Positions 1 through 8,235 are shown, counted from the stretch's first letter. The stretch is 14,679 bases of DNA from an uncultured Alistipes sp. (GCA_937880705.1 CALGRZ010000133.1:1-14679), one strand, 5' to 3'. A program made the numbers and translations. Notes: generated from the sequence alone by a model not told the origin.

Positions 1-961
1 GCAGCACCTCCAGCACGCTACGTCCGAACTCGGGCATCTCGTCGAGGAAGAGCACTCCGTTGTTGGCCAGCGACACCTCACCCGGCTGTGGCGACTGACC
101 ACCACCTATGAGTGCCACCTGCGAGGTTAGGTGGTGTGGGGCACGGAAGGGTCGCGAGTTCATCAACCCTCGCTCTGCACCTATCTTACCCGCCACGGAG
201 TGTATCTTGGTGGTCTGCAGTGCCTCATCGAGTGTCATTGGGGGCATGATCGTGGGCATGCGTCGTGCCAGCATCGTCTTTCCCGAGCCCGGGGCACCCA
301 CCATGATGACGTTGTGGCCGCCCGCTGCGGCGATCTCCAGGGCGCGCTTTACAACGGCCTGACCCTTGACGTCGGCAAAGTCCTCGGCATACTCATCTCC
401 CATTACGCCCTCGGTCGAGGGCAGGATGTGTGGCGTGGGGGTGTAGGGCATGCGACCCATGAGTATCTGGGTGGTCTCCAGCAGCGAGCCTACACCAATA
501 GTCTCAATACCCTCAACCACAGCACCTTCGACGATGTTCTCACGAGGCATGAAGATGCGCTTGATACCCCTTTGGCGGGCCATCGCCACCATGGGCAGCA
601 CACCCTTCACTGCGCGCAGCGAGCCATCGAGCGAGAGCTCGCCGATGAACATCGAGTCGGCAAGCATGTCGGTATGTATCTGCTCCGTGGCAGTAAGTAT
701 GCCTATGGCTATGGGCAGGTCGTAGTGCGAGCCCTCCTTGCGCAGGTCGGCAGGGGCGAGGTTGACCACCGTCTTCTTATCCATCAGGCGGTATGACGAG
801 TTCTCGAAGGCCGACACTATGCGCTGCTCGCTCTCCTTGATGGTGTTGTCGGGTAGGCCGACGATGTAGAGGCCGAAGCTCTTCGAGGCCACATTGACCT
901 CGATGGTGACCTCCACCGCCTCGATGCCTACGATGGCACCCGTATTTACCCTTACAAACAC
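1..961 (-). CDS. comM: YifB/ComM-family Mg-chelatase-like AAA+ ATPase (3' end cut by window edge)
   Basis: About 320 N-terminal residues of a family that is usually about 500 residues long; the C-terminus lies beyond position 1. Seen in translation: an N-terminal Lon-protease-like S5 domain ([11 protein letters not shown], then DLPIAIGIL), then the AAA+ core with Walker A GAPGSGKT at residues 222-229 and Walker B LFLDE at 304-308, plus the family motif RPFRAPHHL between them. The start is GTG at 961, because the frame upstream reaches a TAA at 977-979 without another plausible start; residues 2 onward ([17 protein letters not shown]) match the usual family N-terminus. It follows dnaB by 34 bases on the same strand, so co-transcription is likely. 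In Haemophilus and Vibrio, ComM is a branch-migration helicase that helps integrate DNA during natural transformation; the role in Bacteroidota is not established. Family assignment is firm, exact function is inferred. Confidence 0.93.
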   Translation of the reverse strand, partial: MFVRVNTGAIVGIEAVEVTIEVNVASKSFGLYIVGLPDNTIKESEQRIVSAFENSSYRLMDKKTVVNLAPADLRKEGSHYDLPIAIGILTATEQIHTDMLADSMFIGELSLDGSLRAVKGVLPMVAMARQRGIKRIFMPRENIVEGAVVEGIETIGVGSLLETTQILMGRMPYTPTPHILPSTEGVMGDEYAEDFADVKGQAVVKRALEIAAAGGHNVIMVGAPGSGKTMLARRMPTIMPPMTLDEALQTTKIHSVAGKIGAERGLMNSRPFRAPHHLTSQVALIGGGQSPQPGEVSLANNGVLFLDEMPEFGRSVLEVL

Positions 962-995
962 CCTTTTATAATATGTTTAGTTGATATGTCACAGT

Positions 996-2609
996 CTAAA
1001 ATGGGGCAAAGTCATCGTTCTTGGCAGGGGTAGCCGCCGGAGCACCTCCCGCGATGTCAAACTCGCTGGGCATGCCACCACCCATGGCTCCCATGCCGCC
1101 GCCTATGCCACCCATCGGTGGTAGACCCATTGCCTGATTGCCCCCCGAAGAGTAGTCGTCGTAGACCTCCTGCGAGGGAGCACCACCGCCCATGGCTGTG
1201 TTGAACGAGGCATCGGCATCGGCAAACTTCGCCTGATCCTTGATAAAGCGCAGGGGCACATCCGTCACCTCGCCGTTACGGTGCTTGGCGATGATGATCT
1301 CGGCCATACCCGCTGTGGGCAGACCCGTCTCGGTGGTTGTAAGACCGTAGTACTCGGGACGGTGGATGAAGGCCACCACGTCGGCATCCTGCTCGATAGC
1401 TCCCGACTCACGAAGATCCGATAGCTGGGGTCGCTTCGAGCCGCCACGGTTCTCGACATTACGGCTGAGCTGCGACAGTGCGATGATGGGCACGTTGAGC
1501 TCCTTGGCGATAGCCTTCAGCGTACGCGAGATAAGCGACACCTCCTGCTCACGGTTGCCGCGTGTCTCGGCCGAGGCTGCGGTCATCAACTGCAGGTAGT
1601 CGATGATGATAAGCTCTATGTTGTGCTGTGTCTTAAGACGTCGTGCCTTCGAGCGGAACTCATAGACCGACAGCGCGGGCGTGTCGTCAATATAGAGGGG
1701 AGCACGACCCAGCTCGGTTGTCGAGGTCTCGAGGTGTGTCCACTGTGCCGGTGTGAGGTTACCCGTGCGCAGATCCTTCGAGTTGAGCTGTGTCTCGGCC
1801 ACGATGAGTCGGTTCATAAGCTGCACCGACGACATCTCGAGCGAGAAGAAGGCTACGGGGGTCTTGAACTCTACGGCCATGTTGCGCGCCATGGTGAGCA
1901 CAAAGGCCGTCTTACCCATCGAGGGGCGTGCCGCGATGATGATCAGATCGGAGGGCTGCCAGCCGAGGGTCACGCTGTCGATGTCGGAGAAGCCCGAGCG
2001 CACACCGTTGTACTCGCCTGCCGTCTTCGAGGCCTCCTCGATCTGTGCCAGAGCCTTGCGCAGGATGTCGGATGCCGAGAGCACCGAGCGTTTTACGTTG
2101 CCCTCCGAGATGTTGAATATCTCCTGCTCGGCGAAGCCTATAAGCTCCGTCACGTCGACCTCCTCATCGTAGGAGCGACGCTGTATCTCGGTGGCGGCGC
2201 GAATAAGCTCACGCTGCACAAACTTCTGGGCGATGATCTTCGAGTGGAACTCGACGTGGGCTGCCGAGGCCACGCGCTGTGTGAGCTGTGCCAGATAGGC
2301 AGCACCACCGGCCTTGGTGAGCTGCTTGTGGGCCTTGAGTCGCTCGGTCACGGTGAAGAGGTCTATGGCCTTCATCTCCTTCGACAGCTCCTGTATGGCG
2401 CGGAAGATAAGACGGTGCTCCTCGGTGTAGAAGGTCTCCTCCTTGATATACTCCTGTACCTCGATGATAGCATCTCGCTCGAGCATCAGCGCACCCAGCA
2501 CGGCCTGCTCCAACTCGACGGCCTGTGGTGGTACAGTGCCCTCTATGTCAGCAAGTTGGCGATACGCCTCACTATTGTTTTGTGACGTCTTGTTATATTG
2601 TTTTGCCAT
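996..2609 (-). CDS. dnaB: Replicative DNA helicase DnaB
   Basis: 537-residue hexameric replicative helicase that unwinds DNA at the fork and works with primase. The N-terminal DnaB domain covers roughly residues 25-130, then a linker, then the RecA-like ATPase. Seen: Walker A RPSMGKT (228-234), FFSLEMS (254-260), Walker B LIIIDYLQ (333-340), SQLSR (379-383), the long motif DLRESGAIEQDAD (398-410) and AKHRNG (441-446). All core motifs are intact. From about residue 471 there is a low-complexity Gly/Met/Ala-rich tail ending in DDFAPF. E. coli DnaB is 471 residues, so the extra length is about 20 residues at the N-terminus plus this tail. A promoter with a short leader lies just upstream (2631-2661), and the yifB-like gene follows. 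The ATG at 2609 is the first start in the frame and fits a leader of about 15 bases. Identification is very secure. Confidence 0.98.
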   Translation of the reverse strand: MAKQYNKTSQNNSEAYRQLADIEGTVPPQAVELEQAVLGALMLERDAIIEVQEYIKEETFYTEEHRLIFRAIQELSKEMKAIDLFTVTERLKAHKQLTKAGGAAYLAQLTQRVASAAHVEFHSKIIAQKFVQRELIRAATEIQRRSYDEEVDVTELIGFAEQEIFNISEGNVKRSVLSASDILRKALAQIEEASKTAGEYNGVRSGFSDIDSVTLGWQPSDLIIIAARPSMGKTAFVLTMARNMAVEFKTPVAFFSLEMSSVQLMNRLIVAETQLNSKDLRTGNLTPAQWTHLETSTTELGRAPLYIDDTPALSVYEFRSKARRLKTQHNIELIIIDYLQLMTAASAETRGNREQEVSLISRTLKAIAKELNVPIIALSQLSRNVENRGGSKRPQLSDLRESGAIEQDADVVAFIHRPEYYGLTTTETGLPTAGMAEIIIAKHRNGEVTDVPLRFIKDQAKFADADASFNTAMGGGAPSQEVYDDYSSGGNQAMGLPPMGGIGGGMGAMGGGMPSEFDIAGGAPAATPAKNDDFAPF

Positions 2610-2630
2610 AGATTAACATTTTTGCATCCA

Positions 2631-2661
2631 CAAAATTAGCGATTTTTCAGGCAATGACAAT
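2631..2661 (-). promoter_or_regulatory. Bacteroidota-type promoter for dnaB
   Basis: Read on the minus strand, ATTG (2661-2658) is followed by 19 bases and then TAATTTTG (2638-2631), matching the Bacteroidota primary-sigma form TTTG/TTG, 17-23 bases, TAnnTTTG. The predicted start of transcription is about 2625, giving a leader of about 15 bases before the dnaB ATG at 2609. Confidence 0.75.
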
Positions 2662-2680
2662 AGTTTTTCGGTATAAGTTA

Positions 2681-2700
2681 TTATGAGTTGTTACGAGTTG
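2681..2700. repeat. Two 10-bp tandem direct repeats between divergent dnaB and GH2 genes
   Basis: TTATGAGTTG is followed directly by TTACGAGTTG (9 of 10 bases identical), and the shared GAGTTGT recurs exactly 10 bases apart, one helical turn. The repeats lie upstream of the dnaB promoter and about 60 bases upstream of the GH2 -7 element. Such phased repeats can bind a regulator, but nothing in the window identifies one. Confidence 0.5.
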
Positions 2701-2757
2701 TAAACATGTCGTTGTTGAAAAGTGTGTCGGCACTACTATTTTTTAAGTTTGTTTTCG

Positions 2758-2765
2758 TATCTTTG
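2758..2765 (+). promoter_or_regulatory. Promoter -7 element for the GH2-FtsX-ubiE operon
   Basis: TATCTTTG matches the TAnnTTTG consensus and sits 20 bases before the GH2 ATG, as expected for a leader of about 14 bases. No TTG occurs at the usual 19-22 base spacing upstream, so the -33 element is poor. The promoter may be weak or need an activator; this last point is inference. Confidence 0.55.
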
Positions 2766-2785
2766 CAAGGTAATAGCACGACAAT

Positions 2786-5149
2786 ATGTTACGCAGACTA
2801 CTTATCATACCTCTTCTTGTGCTCCTGTGGTCGGGTGTAGCCTCGGCCGAGGGTGTGCGCGAAGAGCTATCCATTGATCGAGGTTGGAGATTTGCGTTGG
2901 GCCATGCCGACGATCCGACACAGGACTTCATGGCAGGCACCGAGTACTTCAACTACCTCACCAAGGCCGCATCGATACACAACCAGGGGCCCTATGCCCT
3001 CGACTTTGACCATAGCGGTTGGCAAGAGGTTGATCTGCCCCACGACTGGGTTGTGGCACTTGGCTATGAGGCCGAGGCGAGCCATAGCCACGGCTATAAG
3101 AGGGTGGGTTGGGCCTATCCCGAGAGCTCGGTGGGGTGGTATCGTCGCGAGTTGGTTGTCGATGAGCAGATGCGTGGCCGCCACCTTGAGTTGCGCTTCG
3201 ACGGCATCTTCCGCGCGGCCGATATATGGTTTAACGGCTTCTGGCTCGGCCACGAGGAGAGTGGCTACACGACACATCTCTACGACGTCACGGACTATGT
3301 CCGTTATGGCGAGCGCAATGTGATAGCCGTCAGGGTCGATGCCTCGCTGGAGGAGGGCTGGTTTTATGAGGGCGCAGGCATATATCGCCATGTGTGGCTT
3401 ACCGCAAGCTCACCTCTTCACATCGCAACCTACGGTACCACGCTAAGGACAACGCCGCGTGGCGAGGTGGAGGTTGCAGTGGAGCTGTGTAACGACTCAC
3501 ACAAGGAGTGTAGCTACACCCTGCAACACACCATTTTGGATAACCACGGCCGTGTTGTTGCCCGAGGCAAGGGTGGCAAGGCGGAGCCTCTGTCACCGCG
3601 CGAGAGGGGGCTTAACAGCTCCACCCTTCGTGTTCGTGATGCGGCCCTCTGGTCGCCCGCGAGCCCCACGCTCTACACCCTCCGTAGCGAAGTTCTTGTG
3701 GAGGGCGAGGTTGTAGATTGCTACACCACACGCTTTGGCTTCCGCCATGTGGAGTTTGACCCACAGCGGGGCATGCTGCTCAATGGCCGCCCCTTCAAGC
3801 TGCGTGGCGTAAACCTCCATCAGGACCACGCCGGTGTGGGTGTTGCCATCCCCGATGCCCTCAACGAGTACCGTCTGCAACGCCTCAAGGAGATGGGTTG
3901 CAACGCCATACGCACGGCCCACAACCCCGCTTCGCCGGCTCTGCTTGACCTGTGTGACAGCATGGGCTTTGTGGTTGTCGAGGAGAACCGTCTTACGGGC
4001 ATCAACGACGAGCATATCGCGCTTCTTGAGCGCATGATACGTCGCGATAGGAACCACCCCTCGATTATCGCATGGTCGATAGGCAACGAGGAGTGGGGCA
4101 TAGAGGGCAATGAGCATGGTGAGGCCGTGGCACGCACGATGAGCGACTACTGCCACCTCTTCGACCCCACGCGACCCTCTACTGTCGGTGTGTCGGGAGG
4201 TAGGATGATAGCCCGCGGAGTGGATGTCGTCGGTTATAACTACTTTGTTCAGAACGACGTAGATAATGAGCTGCGGAGCCACCCCGAGCGTGTGGCCATG
4301 GGCTCGGAGGAGACCTCGGGCTGTGGTACACGCGGAGTCTACTTTGAGGATTGTGGCGAGGGTCGCATGCCCTCGTTTAACCGTGAGGGGTTCAATGGCG
4401 ATAGGTCTGTAAGGAATGTTATCGGTCGTGGCTGGCGTTTCTACGATGAGCGACCACACCTTTGCGGCCTCTTCTACTGGACGGGCTTTGACTACCGTGG
4501 CGAGCCCAACCCACTGAAGTATCCCGCCACGGGCTCGCAGTTCGGCATTTTAGACTATTGTGGCTTTGCCAAGGATGAGTTCTACTATTTGCGTGGTCTG
4601 TGGTGCGACGAGCCTTTGGTGCACCTACTGCCACACTGGACGCTGCATGGTCGCGAGGGGCAGCCTATCGAGGTGTGGGCCTACACCAATTGTGACGAGG
4701 TCGAGCTCTTCGTAAATGGTAAGTCGCAGGGCCGCCAGCAGGTAGCGCGTGGCGACTACGCGGCATGGAGCGTGGTCTACGAGCCGGGCGAGTTGATGGC
4801 TGTGGGCTATCGTGACGGTCGTTCAGTATATCTCGCTTCGCACCTCACCGTGGGCGAGGCTGTCGGTGTTGAGACCTGTGAGGCGGAGCTTCAGCATGAC
4901 GACTGCCGCGTAATAGACGTATACCTCACCGACGGCACACGCCGTCACCCTACGGCATGTAACCGCCTCAAGGTCAGCGTTGCGGATGGTGTTGAGATTG
5001 TGGGTTGGGGCAATGGCGACTCGGCCTTCAGGTGTGAGGAGCAGCCTGCCGACCGCGCTGCAAAGGAGTATAACATCGAGGCCTTCAACGGCTGTGCACA
5101 GCTTATCGTGCGTGGCCAAGGCCGAGTAAATGTCGACATAGTAAGGTGA
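2786..5149 (+). CDS. Secreted glycoside hydrolase family 2 protein (beta-galactosidase-like)
   Basis: 787-residue retaining glycosidase, probably acting in the periplasm or outside the cell. Residues 1-21 form a signal peptide (LLIIPLLVLLWS, then ASA before the cut). Domains in order: GH2 sugar-binding jelly-roll (about 25-210), Ig-like GH2 domain (about 213-320), TIM barrel (about 325-615), a DUF4982-like beta domain (about 615-685, with EVELFVNGKSQGR) and a Glyco_hydro2_C5-like C-terminus (about 700-785, with IVGWGNGDS). The likely acid/base is E435 in SIGNEEW and the likely nucleophile is E508 in MGSEET; both are present, so activity is expected. The exact substrate cannot be told; beta-galactosides are the usual guess for this architecture. 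No SusC/SusD pair or other glycan genes are next to it, so it is not in an obvious polysaccharide utilisation locus. Its stop overlaps the next gene's start (GTGA). It heads the operon. Confidence 0.92.
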   Translation: MLRRLLIIPLLVLLWSGVASAEGVREELSIDRGWRFALGHADDPTQDFMAGTEYFNYLTKAASIHNQGPYALDFDHSGWQEVDLPHDWVVALGYEAEASHSHGYKRVGWAYPESSVGWYRRELVVDEQMRGRHLELRFDGIFRAADIWFNGFWLGHEESGYTTHLYDVTDYVRYGERNVIAVRVDASLEEGWFYEGAGIYRHVWLTASSPLHIATYGTTLRTTPRGEVEVAVELCNDSHKECSYTLQHTILDNHGRVVARGKGGKAEPLSPRERGLNSSTLRVRDAALWSPASPTLYTLRSEVLVEGEVVDCYTTRFGFRHVEFDPQRGMLLNGRPFKLRGVNLHQDHAGVGVAIPDALNEYRLQRLKEMGCNAIRTAHNPASPALLDLCDSMGFVVVEENRLTGINDEHIALLERMIRRDRNHPSIIAWSIGNEEWGIEGNEHGEAVARTMSDYCHLFDPTRPSTVGVSGGRMIARGVDVVGYNYFVQNDVDNELRSHPERVAMGSEETSGCGTRGVYFEDCGEGRMPSFNREGFNGDRSVRNVIGRGWRFYDERPHLCGLFYWTGFDYRGEPNPLKYPATGSQFGILDYCGFAKDEFYYLRGLWCDEPLVHLLPHWTLHGREGQPIEVWAYTNCDEVELFVNGKSQGRQQVARGDYAAWSVVYEPGELMAVGYRDGRSVYLASHLTVGEAVGVETCEAELQHDDCRVIDVYLTDGTRRHPTACNRLKVSVADGVEIVGWGNGDSAFRCEEQPADRAAKEYNIEAFNGCAQLIVRGQGRVNVDIVR

Positions 5150-6387
5150 AGACCGAATTTTACATAGCCCGTCGTCTTTCGTCACGGCGCGGAGGTGCTC
5201 GAGCCGGAGTTATGGAGCGCGTGGCTACCGTGGCTACGGCCGTGAGCCTTGTGGTCATCATCGTGACCCTGTCGGTAGTCGTGGGCTTTAAGCGCGAGCT
5301 TCGAGGGATGCTCTCTTCAGCCGTTGCCGACATCGTTGTCACATCGCCCCAAAGTGGAGGTTTGGTCTCGCCCATAGGGTTGGAGCGCACGCCTCTTATC
5401 GAGGAGATAGTGCACCGCGAGGAGGTAGCGCACCTGTCGACATATACGGCCAAGGAGGGTGTGGTCAAGAGTGCCGACAACATTGTCGGTGTGCTGCTCA
5501 AGGGCATAGATGCCGAGTACGACCTCTCGTTCTTCGAGCGACACCTCACCGAGGGCTCGCTGCCACGTCTTGGTGAGCAGCCTCGCAGCAAGGATGCGCT
5601 CCTCTCCGAGAGCGTAGCACGACAGATGGATGTTGAGGTGGGTGACCGCATCGAGATGGTCTTTATTGATGACCGCGACGGTGTGTTGCGCGACCGCTTT
5701 CAGGTTGTCGGACTATATGCCACGGGTGTCGACATTGTCGATGGCAGCATCGCTCTTACGGATCAACGTAATGTCGACCGTCTCTACGATGGGGACCCCT
5801 GCGTGGTCACAGGCTATGAGCTGTGGCTCGACCGTGGAGCGGATGTGGAGGCCGTTGCCGAGAGGCTCAATGAGGCCTTTGTGGAGCTATATTTCGAGGA
5901 GGGCATAGATGCCGAGGCCTTCACGCTGGGAGCCATCTTCCCGATGGTTGACGGCTGGTTGGCCACCCACAATGTCAATGCGGTGGTCATCGTCGTGATC
6001 ATGGTTGTGGTGGCACTGCTCAATATGGTTGTGGCCCTGCTGATCATCGTTTTGGAGCGTCAGCGCATGATTGGTGAGTTGCGGGCCATGGGCTGTAGCC
6101 GACAGCAGATAGTACGAATATTCCTCTACCGTGCGTTATTTATTGTAGTGCGCGGTGTTGCGAGTGGTGCTTTGATTGGCGTGGTGCTCTGCTTTGTGCA
6201 GCACTACGGTGGCGTGGTGCCTCTGCCTGCCGAGGGGTATATGCTCTCGGTCGTGCCGGCGGCCTTGTGCTGGGGCTGGTGGGCATTGGTTGTGGTGCTT
6301 ACCGTCGTTGTCACGATGGTTGTCATGGCCTTGCCGGCGATGTTCTCGGCACGCATATCTCCGGCAGAGACAATGAGATACGAATAA
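5146..6387 (+). CDS. FtsX-family ABC transporter permease (LolC/LolE-like)
   Basis: 413-residue inner-membrane permease of the type that, with a LolD-like ATPase, releases lipoproteins from the inner membrane. Topology seen: TM1 about residues 27-48, a large periplasmic domain (about 50-275), TM2 about 278-303, TM3 about 325-352, TM4 about 368-398, and a short C-terminal tail ending PAETMRYE, typical of the family. The first residues KTEFYIARRL match the usual amphipathic N-terminus, which supports the GTG start at 5146. That start overlaps the GH2 stop by four bases (GTGA), suggesting translational coupling. No ATPase partner gene is in the window, so it presumably uses one encoded elsewhere. 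Lipoprotein release is the best guess; a MacB-like efflux role is less likely because no ATPase domain is fused to it. Confidence 0.88.
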   Translation: MKTEFYIARRLSSRRGGARAGVMERVATVATAVSLVVIIVTLSVVVGFKRELRGMLSSAVADIVVTSPQSGGLVSPIGLERTPLIEEIVHREEVAHLSTYTAKEGVVKSADNIVGVLLKGIDAEYDLSFFERHLTEGSLPRLGEQPRSKDALLSESVARQMDVEVGDRIEMVFIDDRDGVLRDRFQVVGLYATGVDIVDGSIALTDQRNVDRLYDGDPCVVTGYELWLDRGADVEAVAERLNEAFVELYFEEGIDAEAFTLGAIFPMVDGWLATHNVNAVVIVVIMVVVALLNMVVALLIIVLERQRMIGELRAMGCSRQQIVRIFLYRALFIVVRGVASGALIGVVLCFVQHYGGVVPLPAEGYMLSVVPAALCWGWWALVVVLTVVVTMVVMALPAMFSARISPAETMRYE

Positions 6388-6396
6388 AACAGATAT

Positions 6397-7116
6397 ATGA
6401 ACCCGTATAATAATACACAGACCAAGAAGGAGCAGGTCGAGGAGATGTTCGACAACATTGCCCCTACCTATGACCGCCTGAACCATCTGCTGTCGTTTAG
6501 TATCGACCGCCTATGGCGACGCCGTGTGGTGAGAATTGTTGAGCGTACACATGCCATCCACATCATGGATATGGCAACGGGTACCGGTGACCTTGCCATA
6601 GCCATGGCGCGTCGTTGTCCGCAGGCTGTGGTGCTGGGTGTCGACCTCTCGGAGGAGATGCTCGCCGTAGCCCATCGCAAGGTCGAGGCGGCAGCCCTCC
6701 AGGGGCGCATAACACTTCAGAAGGGTGATGCCGAGGCCTTGGATGAGGTCGCCGAACGGAGCATGGATGTAGCGACCGTAGCCTTCGGTGTGCGCAACTT
6801 CGAGAACATACCGCAGGGCCTTAAGGAGATGGGTCGTACGTTGAGGCCCGGTGGTCGCCTTGTGGTGTTGGAGTTCTCAACACCGCGTAACGGCCTTGTG
6901 AGGTGGCTCTACGGCCTCTACTCGCGATATGTCATACCGCGCCTGGGAGCTATGATCTCGCACGATGGCAAGGCCTACGACTACCTGCCCGACTCGATTA
7001 AGGAGTTCCCCTCGCCCGACCGCTTTATGGAGATACTCCGTGAGGTTGGCTACGCCTCTGTTAAACGACACTCGCTATGTTTCGGCATAGCTCAAATCTA
7101 CGAAGCGACGAAGTGA
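6397..7116 (+). CDS. ubiE: Demethylmenaquinone methyltransferase UbiE/MenG
   Basis: 239-residue class I SAM-dependent methyltransferase that C-methylates demethylmenaquinone in the last step of menaquinone synthesis. In Bacteroidota, which make menaquinone, the MenG activity is the relevant one. Seen: N-terminal FDNIAPTYDRLNHLLS (18-33), SAM-binding motif I DMATGTGDLA (58-67), acidic residue D83 in GVDLSEEML, the signature LRPGGRLVVLEFS (149-161), and YDYLPDSI near residue 195 followed by FPSPDRF. Length and all motifs are normal for the family. It starts 9 bases after the FtsX gene and its stop TGA overlaps the next ATG by one base (TGATG). Confidence 0.96.
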   Translation: MNPYNNTQTKKEQVEEMFDNIAPTYDRLNHLLSFSIDRLWRRRVVRIVERTHAIHIMDMATGTGDLAIAMARRCPQAVVLGVDLSEEMLAVAHRKVEAAALQGRITLQKGDAEALDEVAERSMDVATVAFGVRNFENIPQGLKEMGRTLRPGGRLVVLEFSTPRNGLVRWLYGLYSRYVIPRLGAMISHDGKAYDYLPDSIKEFPSPDRFMEILREVGYASVKRHSLCFGIAQIYEATK

Positions 7117-7625
7117 TGATAGGCCGAGTACGACATATACTGCTTACGCTTGTTGCCCTGTTGGCCTTTACTGTAGAGTCGCAGGCGGGCCTTGCCGAGA
7201 AGATACGTCTGGAGGGCATCGCCCGCGTATCGCACGTCTCGTCGTCGGGCATGAACCTCTGGTTGGAGGTGACCAACGACACGGGCTTTCGTTTTGTGGC
7301 GCGCCGTGCCGAGCTTGACATTATGATCGATGGTCGGCACGTTGCCACGATTACGTTGCGCGACAAGGTTGTGGTGCCTCGACGTCGCAGCTCCGAGATA
7401 CTTATACCCCTGCGCTTTAAGAGCCATTCGTCGTTTGCTCTGGTGAGGCTCTTGCGTCGTATAGTGACGGGTGACAGTGACGACATCACCGTAAACTACC
7501 GTTTGAGAGCGGGTATTTCGGTGTATAAGAAAAATTTCAAGGCTGAAAATGTTGCAGTATCGAGATTTTTGGATAAATTCGCGATACGAAAGGAGCATAT
7601 CAACGAGTTGATAGATAAAATGTAA
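7116..7625 (+). CDS. Small exported protein, possibly with a WHy/LEA14-like beta-sandwich
   Basis: 169 residues from the ATG at 7116, which overlaps the ubiE stop (TGATG). An earlier in-frame ATG at 7077 would lie 40 bases inside ubiE and spoil the signal peptide, so it is not preferred. The N-terminus is a classic signal peptide: a basic start (IGRVRH), a hydrophobic stretch ILLTLVALLAFTV, and a likely cut after SQA at about residue 24. The mature part alternates short beta strands, including LWLEVTNDTGFRFVAR, a conserved-looking Asn-Asp-Thr turn, a D-G-R-H turn, and a final strand ITVNYRLRAGISVY. This pattern resembles the water-stress/LEA14-like (WHy) fold found in small periplasmic proteins, but the call rests on pattern only. 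It may act beside the SPOR-like protein encoded 4 bases downstream. No specific function can be assigned. Confidence 0.75.
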   Translation: MIGRVRHILLTLVALLAFTVESQAGLAEKIRLEGIARVSHVSSSGMNLWLEVTNDTGFRFVARRAELDIMIDGRHVATITLRDKVVVPRRRSSEILIPLRFKSHSSFALVRLLRRIVTGDSDDITVNYRLRAGISVYKKNFKAENVAVSRFLDKFAIRKEHINELIDKM

Positions 7626-7629
7626 GAGT

Positions 7630-8160
7630 ATGAAGCGACTGATTTATGTGGTGCTTACCATAGTGGCGGTGTTGCTCTCGGGTGCTGCCGAGGCTCAAAA
7701 TATCGAGCAGATGCGCAAGACGCTTGCCAACCGCACTATGGATGGAAATAATGTTGAGGTTACGGAGGACACGCTCACCGAGGAGGCTGTGCGTGTTGCC
7801 GAGGGTGCTATTGCCCCCGCCAAGATTAGCGGCTATCGTGTGGTCATCTACTTCGACAATGGTCAGGGTGCCAACGACAAGGCCTCGTCGGTACTCTCGA
7901 CGTTCCGTGCTCGCTACCCCCACATCAACGCCTACCTGGTCTATGAGAGCCCCTACTTCAAGGTCTCGGTGGGTGACTGCCTGACCATGGAGGAGGCACT
8001 CATACTGATGAACACCTTCATCGGTGACTACCCCAAGGCCTTCCCCAAGAGAGAGGATATACGCCTTGCGGAGCTGCAAAATGCCCGTGCGAGGGAGGTT
8101 ATCATCGAGGCTCCCGGCGGCGAGTCGACGGATGGAATGTCGGCTACGCTCGTGCCGTAG
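7630..8160 (+). CDS. Exported SPOR-like domain protein
   Basis: 176 residues. Residues 1-22 form a signal peptide (RLIYVVLTIVAVLLSGAA, then a cut near AEAQ). A linker follows, and then a SPOR-like module at about residues 67-140: GYRVVIYFDNGQ, a helix rich in Ala/Ser/Arg, AYLVYESPYFKVSVGDC, then EEALILMN. This beta-alpha-beta-beta-alpha order with Y-x-V-x-V-G-D is typical of SPOR domains, which in characterised proteins bind peptidoglycan stripped of peptide stems at division sites. A role at the periplasmic cell wall is therefore inferred. The gene starts 4 bases after its neighbour and is last before a strong terminator, so it closes the five-gene operon. Because the SPOR family is diverse, residue-level assignment is tentative. 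Confidence 0.82.
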   Translation: MKRLIYVVLTIVAVLLSGAAEAQNIEQMRKTLANRTMDGNNVEVTEDTLTEEAVRVAEGAIAPAKISGYRVVIYFDNGQGANDKASSVLSTFRARYPHINAYLVYESPYFKVSVGDCLTMEEALILMNTFIGDYPKAFPKREDIRLAELQNARAREVIIEAPGGESTDGMSATLVP

Positions 8161-8186
8161 AGGAGCCCTCTTGCGAGGATCTGTAT

Positions 8187-8235
8187 AGCCCAAAACGATA
8201 GGTAGTTATACCGCGGTTTGGGCTTTATTGTTTTG
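8187..8235 (+). terminator. Intrinsic terminator ending the GH2-SPOR operon
   Basis: AGCCCAAA (8187-8194) pairs perfectly with TTTGGGCT (8217-8224), and a small inner hairpin GGTA-GTTA-TACC (8201-8212) lies in the loop. The stem is followed by the T-rich run TTATTGTTTTG. It begins 26 bases after the stop of the SPOR-like gene. Confidence 0.8.

Noticed and set aside
131..796. A 221-codon plus-strand frame at the left edge
   Set aside because: It is antisense to the YifB/ComM-family gene, which shows intact Walker A and B motifs on the minus strand.
1623..2585. A 320-codon open frame antisense to dnaB
   Set aside because: It lies wholly within a clear dnaB gene on the other strand. GC-rich codon use leaves long stop-free antisense frames, and the product shows no domain or signal.
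2624..2632. DnaA-box-like GCATCCACA next to the dnaB promoter
   Set aside because: It matches TTATCCACA at only 7 of 9 bases; dozens of such matches are expected by chance in this window, and there is no cluster that would suggest an origin.
3593..4459. A 288-codon open frame antisense to the GH2 gene
   Set aside because: It is fully inside the GH2 catalytic domain, whose active-site motifs are intact, and its translation looks like random composition.
5146..6387. FtsX cell-division permease itself
   Set aside because: The large periplasmic domain after the first membrane segment and the PAETMRYE-type end fit the LolC/LolE group better, and no FtsE-like ATPase is next to it.
7077..7115. Earlier ATG for the small exported protein after ubiE
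   Set aside because: It would overlap ubiE by 40 bases and place a polar stretch ahead of the signal peptide; the ATG at 7116 gives a clean signal peptide and a normal TGATG overlap.
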